Positions 16,248 through 23,131 of a stretch of DNA of 45,859 nucleotides are shown here, piece after piece. The stretch spans positions 1 through 45,859 of the forward strand of contig JACPOZ010000052.1 of the NCBI GenBank assembly GCA_016191235.1, in the 5' to 3' direction. The notes under the pieces were generated by a model. The model made no database searches, was not told where the DNA came from, and was given only the letters and a program-made list of their open reading frames with translations. The stretch comes from Gammaproteobacteria bacterium. GTDB taxonomy: Bacteria; Pseudomonadota; Gammaproteobacteria; Ga0077554; Ga007554. The first letter of the stretch is position 1, and the number at the start of each line of letters is the position of its first letter. The translations under genes and the position numbers were made by a program.

Positions 16248-17726
16248 ATGAAATACCATGACCTGCGTGACTTCATCGCCAAACTGGAGAAAGAGGGGGA
16301 ACTCAAGCGCATCACCCTCGAAGTTGATCCCATTCTTGAAATGACCGAGATCTGCGACCGCACCCTGCGGGCGGGCGGGCCGGCATTGTTGTTTGAAAAT
16401 CCCAAGGGTTACACCATCCCGGTGCTCGGCAATCTGTTCGGCACGCCGCGCCGTGTCGCATTGGGCATGGGGGAGGATTCGGTCGAGGCGCTGCGCGAGG
16501 TGGGCAAGACGTTGGCCTTTTTGAAGGAGCCCGAACCGCCCAAAGGGATGCGGGATGCCTGGGATAAATTGCCTATCTTCAAACAGGTGTTGAACATGGC
16601 GCCCAAGGTGGTGAGCCGTGCGGCTTGCCAGGAGAATGTCATCGAGGCCGCGGATGTCGATCTGTCCGCGCTTCCGATTCAGACCTGCTGGCCGGGCGAT
16701 GCAGGGCCGCTCATCACCTGGGCGCTGGTGGTGACCAAGGGGCCGCATAAGGAGCGGCAGAATCTGGGGATCTATCGCCAGCAGGTGATCGGGCGCAACA
16801 AGGTCATCATGCGCTGGCTATCGCCCCGCGGTGGGGCTTTGGATTTTCGCGAGTGGCAGCTTGCCCATCCCGGCGAGCGCTTTCCGGTGGCGGTAGCGCT
16901 GGGTGCAGACCCGGCGACGATACTCGGTGCGGTGACGCCGGTGCCGGATACGCTGTCCGAATATGCCTTTGCCGGGCTGCTGCGCGGCGCCAAGACCGAG
17001 CTGGTGAAGTGCCAGACCAACGATTTGCAGGTGCCTGCCAGTGCCGAGTTCGTGCTGGAGGGTTATATTGAGCCGGGTGAAGAAGCCCCGGAGGGACCGT
17101 TTGGCGATCACACCGGCTACTATAATGAAGTGGATACCTTTCCGGTGTTCACCATCGAGCGCATCACCCACCGCGACAATCCCATCTATCACAGCACCTA
17201 TACCGGCAGGCCGCCGGATGAGCCCGCAGTGCTGGGCGTGGCGCTCAATGAAGTGTTCGTGCCGATTCTGCAAAAGCAGTTCCCGGAGATTGTGGATTTT
17301 TATCTGCCGCCCGAGGGCTGCTCCTACCGCCTGGCGGTGGTGAGCATGCGCAAACAATACCCCGGCCACGCCAAGCGTGTGATGTTGGGGGTGTGGTCGT
17401 TCCTGCGCCAGTTCATGTACACCAAGTTTGTCATTGTCACGGATGAAGATGTGAACGTGCGCGACTGGAAGGATGTGATCTGGGCGATGACCACGCGCAT
17501 GGACCCTGGACGTGACACCACCATCATCGAAAACACGCCCATTGATTATCTGGATTTTGCATCCCCGGTGTCGGGTCTGGGTTCCAAGATCGGTTTCGAT
17601 GCCACCAATAAATGGAAGGGCGAAACCAGCCGCGAGTGGGGGCAGCCGATCGGTATGAGCGAGGATGTGAAAAGGCGCGTGGACACGATGTGGCAGGATT
17701 TGGGGGTTTTCGATGGTAATGATTGA
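16248..17726 (+). CDS. ubiD: 4-hydroxy-3-polyprenylbenzoate decarboxylase UbiD
   Basis: 492 residues, the usual UbiD length, with near full-length family similarity: [21 protein letters not shown] at the start, [39 protein letters not shown], the [20 protein letters not shown] region with catalytic acidic residues, and DATNKWKGE near the end. It decarboxylates the polyprenylated hydroxybenzoate intermediate of ubiquinone synthesis with prenylated FMN made by UbiX, which is not in this window. The start at ATG 16248 has only a weak ribosome site. The next gene on this strand is separated by 214 bases and is probably independent. Confidence 0.95.
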   Translation: MKYHDLRDFIAKLEKEGELKRITLEVDPILEMTEICDRTLRAGGPALLFENPKGYTIPVLGNLFGTPRRVALGMGEDSVEALREVGKTLAFLKEPEPPKGMRDAWDKLPIFKQVLNMAPKVVSRAACQENVIEAADVDLSALPIQTCWPGDAGPLITWALVVTKGPHKERQNLGIYRQQVIGRNKVIMRWLSPRGGALDFREWQLAHPGERFPVAVALGADPATILGAVTPVPDTLSEYAFAGLLRGAKTELVKCQTNDLQVPASAEFVLEGYIEPGEEAPEGPFGDHTGYYNEVDTFPVFTIERITHRDNPIYHSTYTGRPPDEPAVLGVALNEVFVPILQKQFPEIVDFYLPPEGCSYRLAVVSMRKQYPGHAKRVMLGVWSFLRQFMYTKFVIVTDEDVNVRDWKDVIWAMTTRMDPGRDTTIIENTPIDYLDFASPVSGLGSKIGFDATNKWKGETSREWGQPIGMSEDVKRRVDTMWQDLGVFDGND

Positions 17727-17848
17727 TAATTGGGTATTGCTATCCGTTAGTTCCTATGTAATATAGGATAGTCAGCGTTTGGGCCATGTTTGTCTGTTTT
17801 TTGGGTTTGTTCAAAGCAAATTCAAACGATGGGGATGGGGGAAGAGGG

Positions 17849-17872
17849 CGTCCGGTCGTGCAGTACCGGACG
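17849..17872. promoter_or_regulatory. 8-bp-arm palindrome upstream of the carbonic anhydrase gene
   Basis: CGTCCGGT and ACCGGACG flank an 8-base spacer (17857-17864), 68 bases before the carbonic anhydrase start. It could be an operator or an RNA hairpin in the leader. No regulator gene lies beside it. The surrounding 214-base gap also holds a smaller CCTAT/ATAGG hairpin right after ubiD, without a T tract. Confidence 0.35.
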
Positions 17873-17940
17873 TAACCATCTCAAGGCGCCGATAGTAAAA
17901 TGAATCTAGTTCAACATTATAAAAGGTGGAGGATGTAGGG

Positions 17941-18681
17941 ATGTATAAATTAGCAAAAACCTGTTTCGCCGTTCTGTCTTTGCCCGCTTTCCTCTTTGCA
18001 GGACAGGCCTTGGCAGCCGACGCTCATGACGCTCACTCGTCTGCCGCTGCGGGGAACGAAAAAGAGCAAATCAGGGCGATCGTCAAGAATCTCGTGCATG
18101 ACAACCAGAGTTTCGTCAACGCAAACAAAGCCGCCCACTTTGCCGAGCACATCAAAGGGCAGAAGCCCCGCGCCACGGTTGTGACCTGCTCCGACTCGCG
18201 CGTCCATACCCATGCTTTAGACAAGGACCCCGAGGGCGATTTGTTCATGGTGCGTGATATCGGTAATCAGATAACGACCGCCGAGGGTTCCGTCGAATAC
18301 GGCGTGCGTCATTTGCACACGCCACTGCTGCTGGTTATCGGCCATTCCGCTTGCGGTGCAGTGAAGGCGGCGATGGGTGATTACTCCAGCATAGAGGCAC
18401 CCATCAAGCGTGAACTCGACACCATCAAAGTGCCTGGCAAGAACGCAGATGACAACAAAGAGGTAATGACCAGCGTGGAGGCAAACGTCAACAACCAGGT
18501 TGCCTTCGCCATGGAAAAATTCGCTGCCGAAGTCAAGGCAGGCAAACTGGCCGTCATGGGCGGCGTCTACGACTTCCGCAATGATTACAACCTGGGACAT
18601 GGCAAACTGGTGATCACCAATATCAACGGTGACACGGACCCGGCCAAGATCAAGGCCGCAGGCATCCTGCCCACCAAGTAA
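17941..18681 (+). CDS. Periplasmic beta-class carbonic anhydrase
   Basis: 246 residues. A clear signal peptide (residues 1 to about 25: basic MYKLAK, hydrophobic core, cleavage near GQALA-ADAH) precedes a beta carbonic anhydrase domain. Zinc and catalytic motifs are TCSDSRV (C, D and R) and GHSACGA (H and C). RDIGNQI and GSVEYGVRHLHTPLLLVIGH are family blocks. It interconverts CO2 and bicarbonate outside the cytoplasm. Most bacterial beta enzymes are cytosolic, so export is notable. ATG 17941 follows GGAGGATGTAGGG. It is probably monocistronic, with a strong terminator 25 bases after the stop. Confidence 0.9.
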   Translation: MYKLAKTCFAVLSLPAFLFAGQALAADAHDAHSSAAAGNEKEQIRAIVKNLVHDNQSFVNANKAAHFAEHIKGQKPRATVVTCSDSRVHTHALDKDPEGDLFMVRDIGNQITTAEGSVEYGVRHLHTPLLLVIGHSACGAVKAAMGDYSSIEAPIKRELDTIKVPGKNADDNKEVMTSVEANVNNQVAFAMEKFAAEVKAGKLAVMGGVYDFRNDYNLGHGKLVITNINGDTDPAKIKAAGILPTK

Positions 18682-18705
18682 TTCGCGTCTGTAGTTGCAG
18701 TATTA

Positions 18706-18743
18706 CGCCCGACACTGGCTCTACGCCGGTGCCGGGCGTTTTT
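18706..18743 (+). terminator. Rho-independent terminator of the carbonic anhydrase gene
   Basis: A GC-rich stem runs from CGCCCGACACTGGC to GCCGGTGCCGGGCG around the loop TCTAC, with one or two mismatches, and is followed directly by TTTTT (18739-18743). Confidence 0.85.
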
Positions 18744-18768
18744 GATTTATCTCTTGATGTTACGCACC

Positions 18769-18906
18769 GTCCACGAAAAACACGAAAGGCACGAAAAAGA
18801 TTCATAGCACAACCTGTTCGGCTGTTGCTTTCGAATAACAAGCTCAGACGTATTTCTGTGCCAGCAACCCAACCCATTTTTCGTGCCTTTCGTGTTTTTC
18901 GTGGAC
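18769..18906. repeat. CACGAAA-rich inverted-repeat element, copy B (perfect 30-bp arms)
   Basis: The left arm (18769-18798) and right arm (18877-18906) are exact reverse complements over 30 bases; the left arm starts GTCCACGAAAAACACGAAAG. The 78-base middle is unrelated to copies A and C, so only the arm sequence is shared. It sits between the carbonic anhydrase terminator and the 3' end of the minus-strand epimerase-like gene. No frame inside it looks coding. Confidence 0.8.
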
Positions 18907-18938
18907 CGCACCTTTCCATTGGGCGTGCGCAACATCAG

Positions 18939-19817
18939 TTATCCTTTGTCAGCCAAACAAGCTGCCAAACCGGATTCCAGGCTGGGATAAAGCAATTCCA
19001 GCCCCAATTCCTCCCGCATCTTTCGATTGTCGATGCGCCGTGATTCTTCCAGAAATGACACCATGCCCGGCGTGAGTTGCTGCCGTGCCTCGGCCATGTT
19101 CACGGCGGGCGGGCGGGGGAGGTTGAGCGTATCCGCGACGCGGTAAAAGTAATCAGTCATAGTGGTGGGTTGGCCGTCGCTGATGTTGTAGAGTTCCCCG
19201 GCGCGTCCCCGATCTGCCGCTACGACGCAGACGCGCGCCAGGTCGTCGGCGTGAATGCGGTTGCTGTAGGGCGCTTCTTCCTCGCGTACCACCGGGGTGC
19301 CTTGTCTGATGCGTTCCAGCGGCAGGCGGCCTGGGCCATAGATGCCCGGCACGCGCAGGATCACCACCGGAACGCCGCTGGCGCGATGCCAGTCGAGTAA
19401 GGCAGTTTCGGCGTCGAGCCGCCGCGCGCCGCGTGCGCTGCGTGGATGGGTGGGCGTTTCCTCCGTCACCCATCCGCCCTGACAGTCGCCATATACGCCG
19501 GTGGTGCTGATGTAGACGATGCGGGTGGGCCAGTTTGATGGGGTTAGCGCAGCGAGCGTGGCACGCACGCGTGGATCGCCCTGCCCATCTCCGGGTGGCG
19601 GGGCAAAATAGAACAGCACCGAATTTTTAACCGGCAGATCGTGCAGCGAATCGGGTCGATCCAGGTCACCACTGACCGGGGTGATGCCACTGTCAGCCAG
19701 CGATTGCGCACGCTCTGCCGAACGGGCCAGTGCGCTCACCGAGCGGCCTGCTGCCTGCCACAGCTTTGCCACGCGCCGGCCGATGTCGCCGCAGCCGATG
19801 ATAAATGCATGATTCAT
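18939..19817 (-). CDS. NAD(P)-dependent epimerase/dehydratase-like protein (YeeZ-type SDR)
   Basis: 292 residues of extended short-chain dehydrogenase type. The N-terminal Rossmann motif IIGCGDIGRRVAKLW (GxGxxG) binds NAD(P). YISTTGVYGD, LRVPGIYGPGRLPL and NRIHADDLARV match the YeeZ-like sugar-nucleotide epimerase group. Substrate is unknown. The usual YxxxK catalytic pair is not obvious: the tyrosine is in GVYGD and a matching lysine is not clear, so it may be a reductase-like or atypical member. ATG 19817 has GGAG 6 bases upstream and replaces a longer start at 19853. It is divergent from the reductase gene at 19868, with a 50-base shared promoter region. Confidence 0.85.
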   Translation of the reverse strand: MNHAFIIGCGDIGRRVAKLWQAAGRSVSALARSAERAQSLADSGITPVSGDLDRPDSLHDLPVKNSVLFYFAPPPGDGQGDPRVRATLAALTPSNWPTRIVYISTTGVYGDCQGGWVTEETPTHPRSARGARRLDAETALLDWHRASGVPVVILRVPGIYGPGRLPLERIRQGTPVVREEEAPYSNRIHADDLARVCVVAADRGRAGELYNISDGQPTTMTDYFYRVADTLNLPRPPAVNMAEARQQLTPGMVSFLEESRRIDNRKMREELGLELLYPSLESGLAACLADKG

Positions 19818-19867
19818 GAGGTGCTCCGGTGTAAAATTAGGCAACAACAGCATACCAAGGTTAGTCC

Positions 19868-20881
19868 ATGCGCCTCAAAATTCATATTCATCCCGGAGAT
19901 CGTAATTTCATCGTTGACCCAGGTGAGACCCTCATCGACGCCGCTGTGCGCCAGGGCGTGCCGCTGCCCTACGGTTGCCGCAACGGCCAGTGCGGGGCGT
20001 GCAAGGGAAAGATTCTGGAAGGCCGCGTTGATTATGGAGATTTTTCCCCGCATGCCTTGAGCGAACAGGAAATGAATGCGGGCATGGCGCTGTTCTGCAA
20101 AGCAAAACCACTGACTGATATTGCAATTGAGCCGCGTAGCGGCCGCGTTTTGCTTGATATGGTGGTGAAGAAGCTGCCGTGCCGGGTGGAAAAAATGGAG
20201 CTGCTCGCGCCCGACGTGATGCGTCTGCATCTCAAGCTGCCCAACACCGAGCGCTTGCAGTATGCCGCAGGGCAATACATCAATATCATTCTACGCGACG
20301 GGCGCAGGCGTAGCTTCTCGATTGCCAACCCTCCGCATGAACAGGGTTTCATTGAACTGCATATCGGCCTGGTCGAGGGCGGGGAGTTCACCGGGCATGT
20401 GTTCAATGGCATGAAGGAAAAAGATATCCTGCGCATTGAGGGGCCGCTGGGCGACTTCACTCTGCGCAAGGAGTCGGCGCGGCCCATTATCTTCATGGCC
20501 GCAGGCACGGGCTTTGCGCCCATCAAAGGCATCGTTGAGGACGCACTGACGCAGGGCGTGCAGCGCCCCATCTACCTTTACCGGGGCGCATCCACGAAAC
20601 AGGCTCTTTATCTGGACAGGGTGGTGCGCGGCTGGGTGAGTGAGGTCGAAAATCTCGAATACGCGCCAGTGCTGTCCCGGCCCGAAGCGGGTGATGGCTG
20701 GCGTGGCAGGCGCGGCTATGTGCAGGATGCCGTGGTTGGGGATTTTGCTGACCTGAGCGCTTTTGAAGTCTATGCCAGTGGCTCGCCGGCAATGGTCAAC
20801 GCCGCGCGGGAAACCTGCCTCGCACGTGGCTTGCCACGCGAACATTTTTACTTCGATGCCTTTGAGTTTGAGGAGCGTTGA
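19868..20881 (+). CDS. 2Fe-2S / FAD / NAD(P)H reductase (CDP-6-deoxyhexose reductase-like)
   Basis: 337 residues in three domains. A plant-type 2Fe-2S ferredoxin domain has C37, C42, C45 and C77 (YGCRNGQCGACKG, then LFCKAKP). An FAD-binding domain follows (about 105-200, RRRSFSIANPP). An NAD(P)H domain ends it (about 205-335, MAAGTGFAPIKG). This is the architecture of AscD/RfbI-like CDP-6-deoxy-delta-3,4-glucoseen reductases and of oxygenase reductase components. Its partner is not visible nearby, and no sugar-nucleotide cluster is present, so a general flavin reductase or electron-donor role is plausible. In many gammaproteobacteria such a gene (or fre) lies near ubiD, which here is 2.1 kb upstream. 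Confidence 0.88.
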   Translation: MRLKIHIHPGDRNFIVDPGETLIDAAVRQGVPLPYGCRNGQCGACKGKILEGRVDYGDFSPHALSEQEMNAGMALFCKAKPLTDIAIEPRSGRVLLDMVVKKLPCRVEKMELLAPDVMRLHLKLPNTERLQYAAGQYINIILRDGRRRSFSIANPPHEQGFIELHIGLVEGGEFTGHVFNGMKEKDILRIEGPLGDFTLRKESARPIIFMAAGTGFAPIKGIVEDALTQGVQRPIYLYRGASTKQALYLDRVVRGWVSEVENLEYAPVLSRPEAGDGWRGRRGYVQDAVVGDFADLSAFEVYASGSPAMVNAARETCLARGLPREHFYFDAFEFEER

Positions 20882-20919
20882 CAGGCTTGCTCCATCAATA
20901 GTAGTAGGGCCGTAGCGAG

Positions 20920-21030
20920 GTAGCCCGGATGACAATCCGGGAACACCTATCGGGTTAGTATGGTTCTCGGAGAGGGTGCTGATGTTGCGGTGATTGTTCC
21001 CCGGATTGCGCTTCGCTTCATCCGGGCTAC
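20920..21030. repeat. REP-like inverted repeat GTAGCCCGGAT ... ATCCGGGCTAC
   Basis: Exact 11-base arms at 20920-20930 and 21020-21030 bound a 111-base non-coding segment. Each arm also carries an inner partner (GACAATCCGGG on the left, CCCCGGATTGCG on the right), so two hairpins are possible. This is a common type of intergenic palindrome in proteobacteria. It fills most of the gap between the reductase and the subtilase genes. Confidence 0.7.
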
Positions 21031-21100
21031 TTGCTAAAGAACCCCTACGCATCAGCCGATAACAGAAGCATGTATCCCTTGGATATGAGCCTCTGTTGTC

Positions 21101-23131
21101 ATGGCCGACAAAGCCCCCACACATTCTGAATACAGGCAAACACGCCCAGCGGCGATTATCACGCTATTCGTGCTATTTGGCATGTGCCCGTCTCACGACA
21201 GTATTGAAAGCATGTCATTGAGCCGGGGATATGCAGGTTTGCCACCGCTTCATGCGGTGAACCAGGAACCTGACAAAATTCCCAATAATGTCGAGGCGGC
21301 AGCGGCATCCAAGGTGGATCGCCTCTGGACGGCGCCCTATAACCTCTCCGGCAGTGGCGTGGTGATAGGTGCCTGGGATGAAGGGGCGGCGCAGGCATCC
21401 CATCCCGATTTGACGGGCCGCGTCACCGTGGCCGAAGGAAGCACCGTCTCCGGCCATGCCACCCACGTCGCCGGCACCCTGATCGGTTCGGGCCTTGCTT
21501 CTCCCATGGCGCGCGGTATGGCGCCAGGCGCCTCACTGCTGTCCTATGACTATTATGGCGACACCCTCGGGCAGCAGGTCGAGGCGCAAGCATCGAAGGG
21601 GATGGCGCTGAGCAATCACTCGTGGAATTACGCTGCCGGCTGGCAATACAATCGCTATGGCGGTGGTAAATGGGTGTGGTACGGCGGAGCGAAAAACACC
21701 AGGGAGCCGGACTTCGGCGCCTATGGCCATGTTACGCGCCTGTGGGATCAGCTTGTCGCCGATCATGCCCTGATTGTCGTCAAATCGGCGGGTAACGACC
21801 GCAGTGACACCGGCGCGGGTAACGCGCCCCACTACCACATCGGCGACTCATCCACCCTGTATACCGATGAGCACGTACCGGATGGTGACTATGACAGCAT
21901 CGGGCTGGTGGGTGTCGCCAAGAATATCATCACCGTCGGCGCCGTGGACCAAGCCGGAGGCATGACTAATTTCAGCTCCTGGGGCCCCACCGACGATGGC
22001 CGCATCAAACCCGATATCGTCGCCGATGGCGTGGGCCTGTACTCCACGTATTTGAACAACGGCTACACCCGCTTGAGCGGCACGTCGATGTCCACGCCCA
22101 CCGTGAGTGGGGCCGTGGCGCTGATCATTGAGCGCTATCGCGCCAAAGCCCAGGGTCAAACGCCATCTCCGCACATGATTAAGGCTCTGCTAGCCCACTC
22201 CGCCCAGGACTTGGGTAATAAGGGGCCTGACTATGCCTACGGGTGGGGGCTACTGGATGCCCAGGCCGCTACAGGCATCGTCAGCGCCGGTATTGGCGAC
22301 GGGCGGCGCATGGATACCGGCAGCGTGACGGACGGCACCGAACAGGTGCTCCCCCTCGCGGTGCCGGAAGCGACGCCCAGGCTGAAGGTCACCATCGCAT
22401 GGACGGATCTTCCCGGCGCGCCGGACGCCGCCAAGGCGCTGGTCAATGATCTCGATCTTGAACTCATCGCCCCCAATGGCGTGATCCACTATCCCTATAG
22501 CCTCGCAGGCCTTGCAAACCCTGCCGCCCCGGCCATCGCCAGCGGCCCCAACCGGGTGGATAATATAGAGCAGGTCGAGGTCGACACCCCGCTGGCCGGC
22601 GCCTGGCAAGTGAAGGTCAAAGGCGTTAAGGTGCAGGGCGGCCAGCCCTACGCGCTGGTAAGCAGCCTGCCCATCACCGGCAGCGCGTCCCTGGCCCAGG
22701 TCTCGATAAACATCAACCAAGGGGCAACCGAGGTATCTTCAAGAAATGTTACCGTATCCTTGAACGGCAGCAGTGATGTGGGCGTCAGCGGCTACTACCT
22801 CACCGAACATCCCACTCCGCCCTCTGATGCCGATTTTACCCCGACACCCATAGCCACCAGCTATCAGGCGAGCCTTCCCTATACCTTGAGCGCAGGAGGC
22901 GGTAACAAGACCGTATACGCCTGGCTGAGGGATGCCACCGGCAACATCAGCCCGGCGGCTTCCGATACGGTTAATTTGGCCGCCACGGAGACCACGGGAG
23001 GAGGCGGCGCGTTTGATATGGCGGCATTGATTTGTATGGGGATGGTGTGGCTCAACCGTTCGCGCAAAAGAAAACCGGGCATGGTGGCCCGGTTTTCTCC
23101 TCCTGCAGCAGGTTCAAACGATCAGAAGTGA
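21101..23131 (+). CDS. Secreted S8 (subtilisin-like) peptidase with GlyGly-CTERM-like tail
   Basis: 676 residues. The catalytic triad is visible: D93 (GAWDEG), H119 (GHATHVAGT) and S329 (SGTSMSTPTVSGA); oxyanion N232 is in KSAGND. A hydrophobic stretch near residues 16-30 may be a signal or anchor. After the peptidase domain come a beta-rich P-domain-like segment (about 405-530) and an Ig-like segment (about 540-625). The tail has G633-G-G-G636, a hydrophobic helix (about 637-652) and a basic cluster RSRKRK (about 654-659), the layout of a GlyGly-CTERM sorting signal. Another 17 residues follow, encoded through a terminator hairpin. The start at ATG 21101 is weakly supported. It converges on, and overlaps by 10 bases, the barrel-protein gene. 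Confidence 0.88.
   Translation: MADKAPTHSEYRQTRPAAIITLFVLFGMCPSHDSIESMSLSRGYAGLPPLHAVNQEPDKIPNNVEAAAASKVDRLWTAPYNLSGSGVVIGAWDEGAAQASHPDLTGRVTVAEGSTVSGHATHVAGTLIGSGLASPMARGMAPGASLLSYDYYGDTLGQQVEAQASKGMALSNHSWNYAAGWQYNRYGGGKWVWYGGAKNTREPDFGAYGHVTRLWDQLVADHALIVVKSAGNDRSDTGAGNAPHYHIGDSSTLYTDEHVPDGDYDSIGLVGVAKNIITVGAVDQAGGMTNFSSWGPTDDGRIKPDIVADGVGLYSTYLNNGYTRLSGTSMSTPTVSGAVALIIERYRAKAQGQTPSPHMIKALLAHSAQDLGNKGPDYAYGWGLLDAQAATGIVSAGIGDGRRMDTGSVTDGTEQVLPLAVPEATPRLKVTIAWTDLPGAPDAAKALVNDLDLELIAPNGVIHYPYSLAGLANPAAPAIASGPNRVDNIEQVEVDTPLAGAWQVKVKGVKVQGGQPYALVSSLPITGSASLAQVSININQGATEVSSRNVTVSLNGSSDVGVSGYYLTEHPTPPSDADFTPTPIATSYQASLPYTLSAGGGNKTVYAWLRDATGNISPAASDTVNLAATETTGGGGAFDMAALICMGMVWLNRSRKRKPGMVARFSPPAAGSNDQK
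23069..23098. terminator. Bidirectional terminator-like hairpin inside the subtilase 3' end
   Basis: AGAAAACCGGGC (23069-23080) and GCCCGGTTTTCT (23087-23098) are perfect 12-base arms with a 6-base loop. A/T runs flank the GC core on both strands, so it could terminate both convergent genes. It lies inside the last codons of the subtilase frame, 33 bases before its stop, and just past the stop of the minus-strand gene. Confidence 0.65.

Noticed and set aside
18650-18935. Minus-strand frames of 60-90 codons around copy B
   Set aside because: They run through the terminator and the inverted-repeat arms and encode repeat-derived peptides (for example KNTKGTK).
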